A stretch of 64,000 nucleotides of DNA. Source: Cyclobacteriaceae bacterium (GTDB lineage Bacteria > Bacteroidota > Bacteroidia > Cytophagales > Cyclobacteriaceae). A program made the translations under genes and the position numbers. The stretch is from assembly GCA_019694875.1 (NCBI GenBank), contig JAIBBC010000003.1, positions 310,001 through 374,000 of the forward strand. The letters are read 5' to 3'. The notes under the pieces were generated by a model. It worked only from the letters and a program-made list of their open reading frames with translations. It was not told the DNA's origin and did not search any database. Positions 1 through 10,070 of this stretch are shown here, piece by piece. Position 1 is the first letter of the stretch. Each line of letters opens with the position of its first letter.

Positions 1-876
1 TCCACTGTTGATCATTACCGACTCAATGCCGGCATCGATAGCCGCTTTAAATGCCGGCACGTGCATTTCGTATAAGGTTTGTTCAGAGATATCAACCGGA
101 GTTCTGTCCCACCCCGACTTCGGATCGGAGTACGCTAAAAAGTGTTTTGCCGTTGCAGCAATTTTATAAGGAGCAATTGCCGAATCACCTTGCAGTGTTT
201 TCACAAAAATGCTTCCCATGGTTGAGGCTACGTACTGTGATTCACCTAACGTTTCATAGTAGCGTCCCCAAAGCGGAGTTCGCGCAAGGTCGAGTACGGG
301 AGCAAAGATCCATTGATGACCGATGTCAGCAGTTTCAATCGCGGTAACGTGGGCCATGTCTGCCGGAAATTTATTATTGTACGTTGCAGCGGTGTTAATT
401 GCATGCGGAAAGATCGTTCCTCCTTCGAGGTAATTCGGGCCGTGCATTTGATCGACTCCATAGATAACCGGTATCTTAAGCCGCGAATGCTCAAGATTGT
501 ACTCCTGCAAATCTTTATAAAACTTATACCATACTTCAGGTTTCTCGGCTACTCCGTTTAGAAATGAACCGACATGATACTTTCGGATCATCACCCCCAA
601 CTTAGCCGTATCGATCATCATTTCGATACTGAGGTCGCTGCCATTGCCCCAGTTTGACTTCGTTACAATTTGCGCGTTGGTGATCTGTGTCATCTGCCCG
701 ATCTTTTCTTCGAGCGTCATCGCTGAAAGCAATTCATCAATCTTTGCTTCAATCGCTGCATTATCGCTACGTTCTTGTTTTAAGCGGTCGAGTGCTGACG
801 TGCCGCGACCGGCAGGCTCGTTACAGGCTGAAACAATTAAGCCAAGAGCAAGCAAAAGGAAAAAGTGTTTTTTCAT
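1..876 (-). CDS. GH3 family beta-glucosidase-like lipoprotein (C-terminus outside window)
   Basis: Reads from an ATG at 876 to the window edge without a stop, giving 292 residues of a protein usually over 700 aa long. The N-terminus is a lipoprotein signal (MKKHFFLLLALGLIVSAC), so the enzyme is probably anchored in the periplasm or outer membrane. The visible part is the N-terminal GH3 TIM barrel: TLEEKIGQMTQ near residue 55, IPVIYGVDQMHG near 140, and the AKHFLAY motif near 250. The nucleophile Asp lies beyond the edge. GH3 enzymes remove beta-linked glucose or related sugars from non-reducing ends. The gene starts 5 bp after the GH27 stop and closes the mannan operon as seen here, which suggests trimming of glucose units from glucomannan oligosaccharides; substrate is inferred. 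Confidence 0.9.
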   Translation of the reverse strand, partial: MKKHFFLLLALGLIVSACNEPAGRGTSALDRLKQERSDNAAIEAKIDELLSAMTLEEKIGQMTQITNAQIVTKSNWGNGSDLSIEMMIDTAKLGVMIRKYHVGSFLNGVAEKPEVWYKFYKDLQEYNLEHSRLKIPVIYGVDQMHGPNYLEGGTIFPHAINTAATYNNKFPADMAHVTAIETADIGHQWIFAPVLDLARTPLWGRYYETLGESQYVASTMGSIFVKTLQGDSAIAPYKIAATAKHFLAYSDPKSGWDRTPVDISEQTLYEMHVPAFKAAIDAGIESVMINSG

Positions 877-881
877 GAGTG

Positions 882-2093
882 TTATTTACGGGAGAGCCGG
901 AATACGAGCACATCGTGCGATGCCACAGATGCCTGAAGCGGTTTCGCAGTTGTTCCGGAAGTCTTTTTAGTCCAAAGGTTTCGCAATTGAAAAGTCTCTT
1001 TCTTAAAATCAAGCGTGCGGTTGGCCACAACATCAGTGATAGTATGCTCCTGCCAGTTAAAATCCATGCTTTGCGTTTTGCTTTTCAGATTCAGAAAACA
1101 AACGGCCCACTCGTTGTTAACCAGTGGTTTTACCCAAACCTCAACACTATCCACGGTTGCGTATCGCATGGCCTGCACACCCAGTGCATCCTGATTTACC
1201 GCGATAATTTCTTTGTTCGTAAGTATCTCGCGGGTTTGATTGGTCATCGAGCGAAGGTCATTGCCCATAATTAACGGAGCGGCCAGCATGCACCACAACG
1301 TAAAATGGGAACGATCTTCCTGTACCGTCATGCCGTTGCCAACTTCCATCATATCCGGATCGTTCCAATGGCCAGGACCCGCATATTGACGAATGTCTTT
1401 TCGCATGTTCACGGTACGCAACACACCCCACGATGACCATGTGCCGTGATTATCCTCACAATCCCAGCAATTGGTGATGTCGCCTGTTGTGCGCCACAAG
1501 TGCCCTACCTTCTCTCCCCATTTCCACGGTTGATTCTCTCCCCATTCGCACAAGCTGAATACCACCGGGCGGCCAGCGGCATATAAAGCATCACGCATGG
1601 TCATGTACGCACCTTCCGCATTCAGTTTTTCCGTGTTGCACCAATCATATTTTAGATAATCGACACCCCACGAAGCGTACAGCAACGCGTCCTGGTATTC
1701 GTGTCCGCGTGAACCCGGATACCCGCCACATGTTTTGTTTCCGGCACAGTTATAAATTCCAAACTTCAGTCCTTTGCTATGAACATAATCGACCACCGAT
1801 TTCATTCCATTTGGAAATTTTACCGGATCTGCTACCAGATTTCCTTTAGCATCACGTTCTTTTGCCATCCACCCATCGTCAATTACCAGGTATTGATACC
1901 CGGCATCTTTCAATCCGTCTTTAACAAAACTGTCTGCAATACCTTTAATCAGTTTTTCATCGATGTTTACCGAAAATGTATTCCAACTGTTCCAGCCCAT
2001 GGGTGGAGTTAATGCTAGTGAATCAAACTTCTGCGCCCGAACCTGCACGACTGCAAACAGCAGAATAAACCATCCGTATTTTTTCATCATCAT
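882..2093 (-). CDS. GH27 alpha-galactosidase, secreted
   Basis: A 403-aa protein with a signal peptide (cleavage expected after VQVRA) followed directly by the GH27 opening TPPMGWNSWNTF. The nucleophile is Asp150 in YLKYDWCN and the acid/base is Asp205 in RTTGDI; the motif GHWNDPDMMEVGN is also present. Length fits a barrel plus C-terminal beta domain. GH27 enzymes release alpha-1,6-galactose; beside two mannanases the likely substrate is galactomannan side chains. Three ATG codons in a row (2093, 2090, 2087) are possible starts; a longer open frame to 2186 overlaps the regulator gene and would bury the signal peptide. It lies 19 bp downstream of the hybrid regulator and 5 bp before the GH3 gene. 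Confidence 0.93.
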   Translation of the reverse strand: MMMKKYGWFILLFAVVQVRAQKFDSLALTPPMGWNSWNTFSVNIDEKLIKGIADSFVKDGLKDAGYQYLVIDDGWMAKERDAKGNLVADPVKFPNGMKSVVDYVHSKGLKFGIYNCAGNKTCGGYPGSRGHEYQDALLYASWGVDYLKYDWCNTEKLNAEGAYMTMRDALYAAGRPVVFSLCEWGENQPWKWGEKVGHLWRTTGDITNCWDCEDNHGTWSSWGVLRTVNMRKDIRQYAGPGHWNDPDMMEVGNGMTVQEDRSHFTLWCMLAAPLIMGNDLRSMTNQTREILTNKEIIAVNQDALGVQAMRYATVDSVEVWVKPLVNNEWAVCFLNLKSKTQSMDFNWQEHTITDVVANRTLDFKKETFQLRNLWTKKTSGTTAKPLQASVASHDVLVFRLSRK

Positions 2094-2112
2094 TGACTTT
2101 TTATGACCGTCA

Positions 2113-5100
2113 TTATTTGATTTCCTGAGCAGGACGTCCCGCGTATTCCGATGGCGTAACGCCAAACATCTTTTTAAAGCATTCACGGAAGTACGGCAGA
2201 TCGGTAAATCCCACTTCGTATGTCACTTCAGCAACCGTTAGTTGCTTCTGTTCGAGCAATTGCGCAGCACGTTTGAGGCGCATGGTTCGGATAAATTCAT
2301 TAGCCGACTGGCTGGTTAACGCTTTCATTTTCCGGTAAAGCTGCATCTTGCTCATGCCCACATCAAGCCCAAGTTCCTCAACCGAATAGTCCGCATTGCT
2401 CATGTTCTTCTCGATGCTCTCAACCATCTTACTGACAAATACTTCATCGGCTGAGGTGAGTGTAACCTTGCGCGGTTCGATCGTCAGTACATCCTTGCCG
2501 GAGAAATGATTTCGCATCGCTTCGCGGATACGAATAAAGTTTCTCACTTTAAGTTCGAGCAGCTTAGGATTAAATGGCTTGGTAACGTAGTCATCCGCAC
2601 CGGTTTCCAATCCTTCCACTTTAAATATTAAAGCCGTTCGGGCAGTTAACAGGATTACGGGTATGTGTGACGTTCTCACGTCAGATTTCAACTTCTTACA
2701 CAATGTAATTCCATCCATTAGGGGCATCATGATGTCGCTGATCACGAGGTCTGGCGATTGATCAACTGCCATCGACAAGCCGTCTTCCCCGTTGGCGGCC
2801 TCGATAATTTCATATTCACTCTGAAAGATGGACTTTATGTAAGATCGCACGCCTTCGTTATCTTCTACAATCAAAAGCTTTTGCTCGGACTTCACCGCTG
2901 AACCCTGATCGTCTGCCTGAGCCGTTTCAACCGGGGCAAGGTCAAGCCCGGTAAGCGAAGGGTACCGGTCCATCGTCTCAATGTCATCGGAGAAGTGCTG
3001 AATCTCACTTTCGTGGAAGTGAGCGGTGCCTTTCTTTAAGTGGATGATGAACCGCGTGAACTCTCCTTCCCTGCTTTGCAAATCGATCTTTCCATGATGC
3101 ATATCAATCAGGCTTTTAGTTAATGCCAGCCCGATGCCTGTTCCCGTATGATGCTTGTCGTCATCGTAACTGAAGAAGGTTTGAAAGATTTTATCAAAAT
3201 GTTCACTCTTAATTCCTTTACCGGTGTCCTCAACAGTGATGACTACTTCTTCGGCCGCTTCCTGAACCTGGATGGAAATGGAATGCTCGGCCGGGGTATG
3301 CTTGAATGCATTTGAAAGCAGGTTAAACATTATCTTCTCGAACTGATCGCGGTCGAACCAAAGCTTGATTATGGGCGATGATGATTCCATCGTAAACCGG
3401 ATGTTCATCTGTTCGGCCAGCAAATCGAACGAAAGTTTGATTTCTTTCACAAAGCGTACAATGTTTCCTTCCGATACCTGCAGCTTCAGATTGCCGGACT
3501 CAGCTTTGCGGAAATCGAGCAACTGGTTCACGAGTCGCAAAAGCCGTTGCGCATTGGTGCTGATGTTCAGTGCATTGTTGCGAAACACCTTGCCAAGACT
3601 ACTTGAATCCAGCAGGCTCTGGGCCGGGCCGAGAATCAGCGTAAGCGGTGTTCTGAATTCGTGCGAAATATTTGTGAAGAACTGCAGCTTGGCCTTGTTG
3701 AGTTTTTCCATGTTCTCACGCTGAAGCCGTTCGAGCTTGATGTCGTGAATCAGGTTGGCGCGGAGAAGAACAAGTTTGCGGAATCCATACAGTACCAAGA
3801 ATGCCACCACAATGTAGAGCAGTAACGCCCAGTTTGTTTTCCACCACGGAGGCAAAATGGTTATTTTAACTTCACTATAACCATCACTCCATACGCCATC
3901 GGTACTTGTGGCTTTAACTTTAAACGTATACTTGCCATAGTTTAAGTTTGTGTAGTTGGCGTAACGTCTGTCGCTGGTTGTATAGCTCCATTCTTTATTA
4001 AAACCTTCCAGCATGTAGGCATAGCGAATCTTTTCAGGAGCCGCATAATCAAGGGAAGCAAATTCGAACGCAATGGAGTTTTCGAAATGTTTGAGTTTCA
4101 CCTGCGTTTTGTTGCGCAACGGACTGGTGAGAATCACACGGCCATCAATTTCTTCGCCATATGTAACCGGTTTACCGAACAATTCAAATTGAGTGATAGC
4201 CAACGGGTACACTTCCGGTTTTTGAACAATGCGCTTCGTGTCGATCCGATTGAAGCCTTCCGAACCTGCAAACAGCAAGTGCCCTTCGCGGCTTTTCACA
4301 CACACATTATTATAGAAGAATCCGCCCATGATGCGGTCGTTATTATCGTAGTTACGCATCCAGCGTGCGTCAGCAGGGTCGATTACCGTTAAACCGTTCC
4401 AGTGCGCGAGCCAGAGCTTACCTTGATCGTCTTCCAGGATACTGACAATCACATCGTTACTGGGTCCGCCTTCCAGCGGATAATGAGAGAATTCCTCGGT
4501 TCTTCGGTCGAACGAATTCAATCCGCCATCGGTACCAATCCACAAGGTGCCTGCATGGTCTTCATAGATCGCGTTAATGAAGTTGTTGTTGATAGACTTC
4601 AGCGAGTCATTTGTTTCATCTTTAAAATAATGCTTCAATACAGGTTTGCCGGAGTTTTCGCGAATGCGATAAAAACCTTTGCCACGGGTACCCACCCAAA
4701 TGGTTCCGGTATGATCGGGATGCAATACAACCACGGGAGTTCTTTTCAACGAAGGCTCGTTGAAGTCGATTACCTTTTTAGCAGGCGTGATTTTATTGAG
4801 TCCCCCGCTCCACATGCCCACGAGGATGTTCCCATCGCGGTCACCAGCCAACGACATCACGTAGTCATCGCTTAATGAAGACACAGATTTAGTGAAATAG
4901 TGATCGAACGTATGGATCGTTCCGTTCTTGTTAACATCCTTTTCATTAAAATGATACACACCTGCCCCGGCAGTACCAACCCAGATGTTTCCGCGGTTAT
5001 CGGAATATAGCGTCTGAATGAATTCGGTGAAGTCGTTTTCTTCACGACTAACAATCTTATAATGCGTAAAAGAACTCTTCCCGTCAAACTTAAACAATCC

Positions 5101-6273
5101 GCCACCTATGGTCGATATCCAGTATCCGCCCATCGAAGAGTTTTGTACACCGGTAATGATGTTTTTCGACTTATCAAACAGCGTGGTGTGGAACGCCTCA
5201 AAATCTTTTGAGTAGCTGTCGAATTTGTTTAATCCCTTCTTTGTTCCCACCCAAAGCACACCGCCCTGATCGATGTACAGTGCAGTAATGGTGCGATGAC
5301 TCATATTCATCTCACGATAATCATCGTTCGGGACGGATTCAAAGCGTTGTGTTTCCGGATCAAAAATTGACAAGCCCATCTCTGACCCGGCAATGAGAAA
5401 CGGCTTCGCATCATCTACCGCCAGCACGCTTCGGAAAAATGAATAGCTGAGTGATTTTCCGGGCACGAGGAAATTCGTGAGCTTGTTATTCTGCAATCCT
5501 TTCAACCCCTTTTTAGTACTCAGCCAGATGGTGGGTTTGCCATTGACAGTTAGCTCTTCAATCTGGTAGATGTAATTATGCAGGAACTTGTTGGAAGCAT
5601 CTTCTTCATACGTAAAGTTTTCAAAAGCGTAATGTTCGTTCCCGGGTGAGCCCGTCACAACAAGTTTGTTTAATCCCTCTTCCGTAGATACCCAGACCTC
5701 GTTGGCAGTTGACAGATGAATGTCGGTAATAAAATCATAGCTCAGCGAGGGTGTATTTACTTTTGAAATCCTGTCAAAACCCGTTTTGCCTTTGCGGAGA
5801 ATGTTGAGCCCGGTTTCAGTTCCGATCCACAAATTTCCGTGCTGATCTTCTTCGATCGCCCACACGTTGTTATTGCTCAGACTTCGCGGGTCGTCTTTTT
5901 TGTAGCTGAAGTGTTCAAATTCATTTCGGTGTTTATCGTACCGGAAAAGTCCACCCATGTGCGTACCGATCCACAAGTATCCATCGCGATCTTCATAAAG
6001 TGTAATAATCTTATTGCTTTGGATTTTACCGGGCAGATTTTCGCTGTGAAACACCGTTGTTTTGTAACCATCGTACCGGATGAGCCCGGAGAAAGTTCCG
6101 ATCCACAGAAAACCATCATGGTCCTGCAGCACACAGTTTATCGAACTTTGCGACAAGCTTTGATTCTCTAAAAGCTGATCGAAAATGATCCGCTTCTTTC
6201 GCAATTCACCGGGCTGAGCTGAAGCTATCCCGGTAAGAAGGAGACACGCAGCGATCAGACAAGCTCTTGTCAT
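2113..6273 (-). CDS. Hybrid two-component system regulator (HTCS) of the mannan locus
   Basis: A 1386-aa single-chain sensor and response regulator. After a signal peptide (ACLIAACLLLTGIASAQ) come more than a dozen propeller repeats of the reg_prop type (recurring LWIGT motifs), a Y_Y_Y domain near 745-808, and a membrane helix near 813-833. Inside the cell follow HisKA with His871 (NISHEFRTPLTLI), a HATPase, a receiver with Asp1180 (DLVISDIMMPLMDG) and an AraC-type DNA-binding domain at the end. HTCS proteins bind oligosaccharides in the periplasm and switch on their own locus. The gene sits inside the operon, between the GH5 and GH27 genes, so it would be amplified with its targets. The ATG at 6273 is chosen because it starts the signal peptide; 6312 is also possible. 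Confidence 0.95.
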   Translation of the reverse strand: MTRACLIAACLLLTGIASAQPGELRKKRIIFDQLLENQSLSQSSINCVLQDHDGFLWIGTFSGLIRYDGYKTTVFHSENLPGKIQSNKIITLYEDRDGYLWIGTHMGGLFRYDKHRNEFEHFSYKKDDPRSLSNNNVWAIEEDQHGNLWIGTETGLNILRKGKTGFDRISKVNTPSLSYDFITDIHLSTANEVWVSTEEGLNKLVVTGSPGNEHYAFENFTYEEDASNKFLHNYIYQIEELTVNGKPTIWLSTKKGLKGLQNNKLTNFLVPGKSLSYSFFRSVLAVDDAKPFLIAGSEMGLSIFDPETQRFESVPNDDYREMNMSHRTITALYIDQGGVLWVGTKKGLNKFDSYSKDFEAFHTTLFDKSKNIITGVQNSSMGGYWISTIGGGLFKFDGKSSFTHYKIVSREENDFTEFIQTLYSDNRGNIWVGTAGAGVYHFNEKDVNKNGTIHTFDHYFTKSVSSLSDDYVMSLAGDRDGNILVGMWSGGLNKITPAKKVIDFNEPSLKRTPVVVLHPDHTGTIWVGTRGKGFYRIRENSGKPVLKHYFKDETNDSLKSINNNFINAIYEDHAGTLWIGTDGGLNSFDRRTEEFSHYPLEGGPSNDVIVSILEDDQGKLWLAHWNGLTVIDPADARWMRNYDNNDRIMGGFFYNNVCVKSREGHLLFAGSEGFNRIDTKRIVQKPEVYPLAITQFELFGKPVTYGEEIDGRVILTSPLRNKTQVKLKHFENSIAFEFASLDYAAPEKIRYAYMLEGFNKEWSYTTSDRRYANYTNLNYGKYTFKVKATSTDGVWSDGYSEVKITILPPWWKTNWALLLYIVVAFLVLYGFRKLVLLRANLIHDIKLERLQRENMEKLNKAKLQFFTNISHEFRTPLTLILGPAQSLLDSSSLGKVFRNNALNISTNAQRLLRLVNQLLDFRKAESGNLKLQVSEGNIVRFVKEIKLSFDLLAEQMNIRFTMESSSPIIKLWFDRDQFEKIMFNLLSNAFKHTPAEHSISIQVQEAAEEVVITVEDTGKGIKSEHFDKIFQTFFSYDDDKHHTGTGIGLALTKSLIDMHHGKIDLQSREGEFTRFIIHLKKGTAHFHESEIQHFSDDIETMDRYPSLTGLDLAPVETAQADDQGSAVKSEQKLLIVEDNEGVRSYIKSIFQSEYEIIEAANGEDGLSMAVDQSPDLVISDIMMPLMDGITLCKKLKSDVRTSHIPVILLTARTALIFKVEGLETGADDYVTKPFNPKLLELKVRNFIRIREAMRNHFSGKDVLTIEPRKVTLTSADEVFVSKMVESIEKNMSNADYSVEELGLDVGMSKMQLYRKMKALTSQSANEFIRTMRLKRAAQLLEQKQLTVAEVTYEVGFTDLPYFRECFKKMFGVTPSEYAGRPAQEIK

Positions 6274-6337
6274 GGAATATGATTTAGGAACAGGTGTTTC
6301 CGAAGATAACATATCCTCCAGCGCTTTCAAAAGTGTT

Positions 6338-7651
6338 TTACTTCTTGTCAAATTTCTCAAACAACCTGCTATACTTTTTCAGAATTCGCAATGTGCTTTT
6401 GTCCTTTTTAAAGACCGAATTCAATCCCTGTGGCTCCACGAACGGGTCTCCTACGTAGCGTGCCGCATCAAAATCTGTTTCAAGTTTATACATGGGTTCG
6501 CCTTCCCCACCCCATGCCCACACGTTGGCTCCGCCAATCGGTGCACCGGCCACGGTTTCCCGGTAAAGCATTTCAAAGAGCGCTTCAAAATATTCATCGC
6601 GCATGGTGGTAGCTGTGCCGGGTATGCAGCTTTTATTATCCCGGTCCAATCCAAACTCTTCCATTACCAGGGGCTTGTTCATTTTGCGCGCCAGATTAAT
6701 GTGAAGCTTAAGATGATCCAATGCATTGCGTTTCGCAACCGGAAAAGTTTCTGTAGGTTTATCTGCATCGAACCAGTTCCAGTTCTTGGCCCAGATGTGA
6801 AGTGTGAGGTAATCGATGTTGTTGCCGGCATGCGTTTGTTCGTAATAGGCAATGTTTTGAATCGTACCCACCTTACCTTCGTTGCCGGAAGAAACCAAAT
6901 GATTCGGATCAACCGAGTGGATATAGCCCGCTGTTTCGTTAATCCACTTCATGAACTCACGGATATTACTTTCACCGTGATCACCATCCATGCCCGGCCG
7001 GGGCTCATTACTTAGTTGCCACGACATGATTGTGGGATCATCCTTATACCTTGTGTTGGTGAATGTATTTTTTCTCGACACCAGGTTCGAAACATACTTT
7101 CTGAAATATTCCTGCGCGCGTTGATGTGAGTAGAAGTAAGATGATAACGTCATTTCACGTTCCCATTTCCGTTCGGGATTAAAGGGCACGGAAGCAGCAA
7201 GGTCCGGAGCTACCCATGTGATGTATTGCCCCATTCCCCCTGACCAGTTCCAATAGTTCGTAAGGTAAATCACCGCTTTCATATCGCGCTTCTTCATCTC
7301 GGCCAGCAAAAAGTCCAATCCCTGCAGAAGCGATTCATCGTATTGATCAGGCGCTGTTTGAATGGTGAATGGAAAATGATTGTCGAACGCTGATAATTCT
7401 GACGCTCCCAATACACGCAAATTTGTGATGCCTTCTTTTTTTAGGAAGTCGAGCTCCCGCACGAGGCGTTCTTTCCCTCCTTCTACTTTATCAGAGCCGA
7501 GGTAACATCCGTACCACATGTTAGCACCGATAAAATGATAAGGCTTACCATGCTGTACAAATTTTCCATCGCGAACCTGAACAAAATCCTGAGCGCACAG
7601 AAGCCGAACACCAAACGTCAGCAGGATAAAAAGAACTTGTTTCATACTCAT
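6338..7651 (-). CDS. GH5 endo-beta-1,4-mannanase, secreted
   Basis: 437 aa with an N-terminal signal (VLFILLTFGVRLLCAQ). The chain opens like GH5 mannanases of the GH5_7 kind (GKPYHFIGANMWYGCYL). The acid/base is Glu216 in SWQLSNEPRPG and the nucleophile lies in the Glu331-Glu332 pair of LVMEEFGLDRD. GH5_7 enzymes cut internal beta-1,4-mannosidic bonds of mannan, glucomannan or galactomannan. The start overlaps the epimerase stop by 4 bases (ATGA), which implies translational coupling; a second ATG lies two codons in. A GGAGG sequence precedes the start. The subfamily is my reading of the motifs; the enzyme class is secure. Confidence 0.92.
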   Translation of the reverse strand: MSMKQVLFILLTFGVRLLCAQDFVQVRDGKFVQHGKPYHFIGANMWYGCYLGSDKVEGGKERLVRELDFLKKEGITNLRVLGASELSAFDNHFPFTIQTAPDQYDESLLQGLDFLLAEMKKRDMKAVIYLTNYWNWSGGMGQYITWVAPDLAASVPFNPERKWEREMTLSSYFYSHQRAQEYFRKYVSNLVSRKNTFTNTRYKDDPTIMSWQLSNEPRPGMDGDHGESNIREFMKWINETAGYIHSVDPNHLVSSGNEGKVGTIQNIAYYEQTHAGNNIDYLTLHIWAKNWNWFDADKPTETFPVAKRNALDHLKLHINLARKMNKPLVMEEFGLDRDNKSCIPGTATTMRDEYFEALFEMLYRETVAGAPIGGANVWAWGGEGEPMYKLETDFDAARYVGDPFVEPQGLNSVFKKDKSTLRILKKYSRLFEKFDKK

Positions 7652-8868
7652 AAACCCTCCAAACGTTTAAGTATTTCCATACACGCGCGGCCATTGTGGT
7701 ACGGGCATTTCCACGGGCCTGCCTTGTCTTCAGTTCTGACCACGCTCAGTTTCTCCGTTAATCGCCAATTCCACTCTCCTTTTGAATCGACTAAATGCCG
7801 TTTAATAAACATCCAAATCACACTTGCTTTTGAGAGATAATCCGGATCATTTGTAATTTGCCAGGCATTGATATAACCAACAAGCGCTTCTGCCTGCGGC
7901 CACCAATGGATGTCGGTGTCTTTCAATCCATCACCGTGAATTTCATTGATCAACGCTCCATTCGCGTCAAGTCCCTCCCGGTCAACAGCCTGAACAAGTT
8001 TTAAAGCCAGGTCTTTTGAACGGCTGATCAACGCTGGGTTATCAAGAACTTCTGCTGCTTCCTGCAAAAGCCAGCTTGCTTCAATATCATGCCCGAATGA
8101 AATAATGGAAGACTTAACATTCCAGTCATCGTCAAAGAAAAGATCGAGGTGATTTTTTTGGCTGGCAATTTTATCCAGGAAAATGAAAATCAGTTTTTCA
8201 AGTTGCTGCGCAAGTTGTCCGTTTTTCCAGCACGCATAGAGATTAGTGTACGCTTCCAGCACATGCAGGTGAGTGTTCATCGTTTTTCGCTCGTTTGCAT
8301 CTTTGTCGCTGAGACGCAAATCTTCCAGCACTGCCCAGTCGCGATCGAACGCTTCGAGGTAGCCACTTCTCGTGCGATCGTAACTGTGCTGTTCGATTAA
8401 CTTATAAAGTGCAATAGCATCATTCAGTGCAGTTTTATCACCGGTCGCGCGGAAATATTCCGTAAACGCATAAATCCCGAAAGCCTGAGCATAAATCTGC
8501 TTTTTTGTGTACACCGGTTCGCCCCGGAAGTTCACCATCCAGTACAAACCACCGTTCTCGGTATCGATGAAATGATCGCGAATGTAGTGTAAAGCGCGTG
8601 TGGCAATCGAGTGATAATGCTGGTTCGCAGGATGATTTGTCAATACCCGGCAGGCATGAGCGAACGTCCACAAGATTCTCGTATTCAGAATAACGCCTTT
8701 GTCAGACTGTTCAATTAATTCATCGTAACCATTACGTCTTCCATAAAACCCACCATGCACTTCGTCCTTCATTTTATTCATCCAGTACGGCAGTATATTA
8801 CCTGTCAGCTCATCAAAAGCTTCATCACGAAGTTGCTTTGTCAGCGGATCGGTTTTTACAGAAATCAT
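7648..8868 (-). CDS. AGE-family disaccharide 2-epimerase (mannobiose/cellobiose 2-epimerase)
   Basis: 406 aa, no signal peptide, so cytoplasmic. The whole chain matches the N-acylglucosamine 2-epimerase (alpha/alpha)6 barrel as found in cellobiose 2-epimerases: [13 protein letters not shown] near residue 40, His260 in [10 protein letters not shown], His321 in [11 protein letters not shown] and His391 in [10 protein letters not shown]. The His260/His391 pair corresponds to the general acid-base histidines of the family. In mannan loci this enzyme turns beta-1,4-mannobiose into mannosyl-glucose, the substrate of the adjacent GH130 phosphorylase. The gene overlaps GH130 upstream and GH5 downstream by 4 bases each. 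Mannobiose as substrate is inferred from context; cellobiose would also be accepted by some relatives. Confidence 0.93.
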   Translation of the reverse strand: MISVKTDPLTKQLRDEAFDELTGNILPYWMNKMKDEVHGGFYGRRNGYDELIEQSDKGVILNTRILWTFAHACRVLTNHPANQHYHSIATRALHYIRDHFIDTENGGLYWMVNFRGEPVYTKKQIYAQAFGIYAFTEYFRATGDKTALNDAIALYKLIEQHSYDRTRSGYLEAFDRDWAVLEDLRLSDKDANERKTMNTHLHVLEAYTNLYACWKNGQLAQQLEKLIFIFLDKIASQKNHLDLFFDDDWNVKSSIISFGHDIEASWLLQEAAEVLDNPALISRSKDLALKLVQAVDREGLDANGALINEIHGDGLKDTDIHWWPQAEALVGYINAWQITNDPDYLSKASVIWMFIKRHLVDSKGEWNWRLTEKLSVVRTEDKAGPWKCPYHNGRACMEILKRLEGL

Positions 8869-10049
8869 TTCAGGTTATTTTTCATCCACGACAAATTCGA
8901 GTTGATTAATGCAACACGTTGTTTTACACTCAGGTGCGACAGGAGTTCATCTTCCGGTGTATGCAGGCAGTAGTCGATCAGTTTGGCTGCCGTGGTTGTC
9001 GCCACGTGCATGCGCGTATCAGACGATGCGTAGTAGATGTATACAATACCATCACGCTCAACCCAACCATTCGAAAACACAACATTCGATACATCACCTA
9101 CCCGTTCATCGCCATCGGGAGCGATGAAATGCCCTGCCGGTTTGGCAATAACTTTCGATGGATTTTCGAGGTCCGTCATGAACATGTATAACACATAGCG
9201 AAGGCCCGCAGCCGTATTTCGAACTCCGTGCGCGAGGTGCAGCCAGCCCTTATCTGTTTTTATTGGTGCGGGGCCCTGCCCGTTCTTCACTTCTTTAATT
9301 GTATGATAAATTTTTGGCTCGATAATTTGTTCGGAATCCACCACCGCGTGTTCCATGGAATCGCACAATCCCCAGGCAATTCCACCGCCTTTGCCTGCAT
9401 CAATGAATCCGTCTTGAGGGCGCGTGTACAACGCATACTTTCCATTCACGAACTCAGGATGCAGCACAACATTTCGTTGTTGACCACCCTTTGTTACGAG
9501 ATCCGGAAGGCGTTCCCATTTCTCAAGGTCGCGTGTGCGAACGATTCCGCACTGCGCTACTGCTGCAGACTGATCAAAATCCTTTGCCGTCCGGTCTCTT
9601 CGTTCGGTACAGAACAAGCCGTAAATCCAGCCGTCTTCGTGATGAACCAAACGCATGTCGTACACATTCGTATCGGGATCGCTGGTTTGCGGAAGTTCAA
9701 TCGGATAATCTCGGAAACGGAAGTTATCAACTCCACTATCGCTTTCTGCTAATGCAAAAAATGACTTCCGGTCATTGCCTTCCACACGCACCACCAACAC
9801 GATTCTATTTTTCCAAAGCATTGCGCCCGCGTTGAACGTTGCATTTACGCCAATGCGTTCCAGCAGCAACGGATTGGTTTGAGGATCCAGATCGAAACGC
9901 CAGTGAACGGGAGCGTGTGCAGCGGTTAGCACAGGAAACGTATACCGTTGAAATATCCTGTTTCCACCTTCAGCAGGGTGATTCTTTTTTGTAACAAGTT
10001 TTTCGTGCTCGCTAAAAAGTTTTCTTACATGTTCAAGATGTGTGCTCAC
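8865..10049 (-). CDS. GH130 4-O-beta-mannosyl-glucose phosphorylase
   Basis: 394 aa, cytoplasmic. A five-bladed propeller phosphorylase of family GH130: [20 protein letters not shown] near residue 75, and the catalytic Asp131 in [15 protein letters not shown], the same residue number as in the characterised Bacteroides fragilis mannosylglucose phosphorylase. The product would be mannose-1-phosphate plus glucose, saving one ATP over hydrolysis. The pairing with an epimerase, a sodium symporter and a GH26 mannanase reproduces the known mannobiose pathway. It follows the symporter by 21 bp and overlaps the epimerase start by 4 bases. GH130_1 is the best guess; a mannosyl-oligosaccharide phosphorylase (GH130_2) is less likely because of the epimerase. 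Confidence 0.94.
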   Translation of the reverse strand: MSTHLEHVRKLFSEHEKLVTKKNHPAEGGNRIFQRYTFPVLTAAHAPVHWRFDLDPQTNPLLLERIGVNATFNAGAMLWKNRIVLVVRVEGNDRKSFFALAESDSGVDNFRFRDYPIELPQTSDPDTNVYDMRLVHHEDGWIYGLFCTERRDRTAKDFDQSAAVAQCGIVRTRDLEKWERLPDLVTKGGQQRNVVLHPEFVNGKYALYTRPQDGFIDAGKGGGIAWGLCDSMEHAVVDSEQIIEPKIYHTIKEVKNGQGPAPIKTDKGWLHLAHGVRNTAAGLRYVLYMFMTDLENPSKVIAKPAGHFIAPDGDERVGDVSNVVFSNGWVERDGIVYIYYASSDTRMHVATTTAAKLIDYCLHTPEDELLSHLSVKQRVALINSNLSWMKNNLK

Positions 10050-10070
10050 GATATCAGTGTATTCAGTTTG

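Noticed and set aside
2094..2186. Longer N-terminus of the GH27 protein
   Set aside because: It overlaps the end of the HTCS gene and places the signal peptide 31 residues inside the chain.
4402..4875. 157-codon plus-strand frame inside the HTCS gene
   Set aside because: Antisense shadow of the propeller repeats; no independent support.
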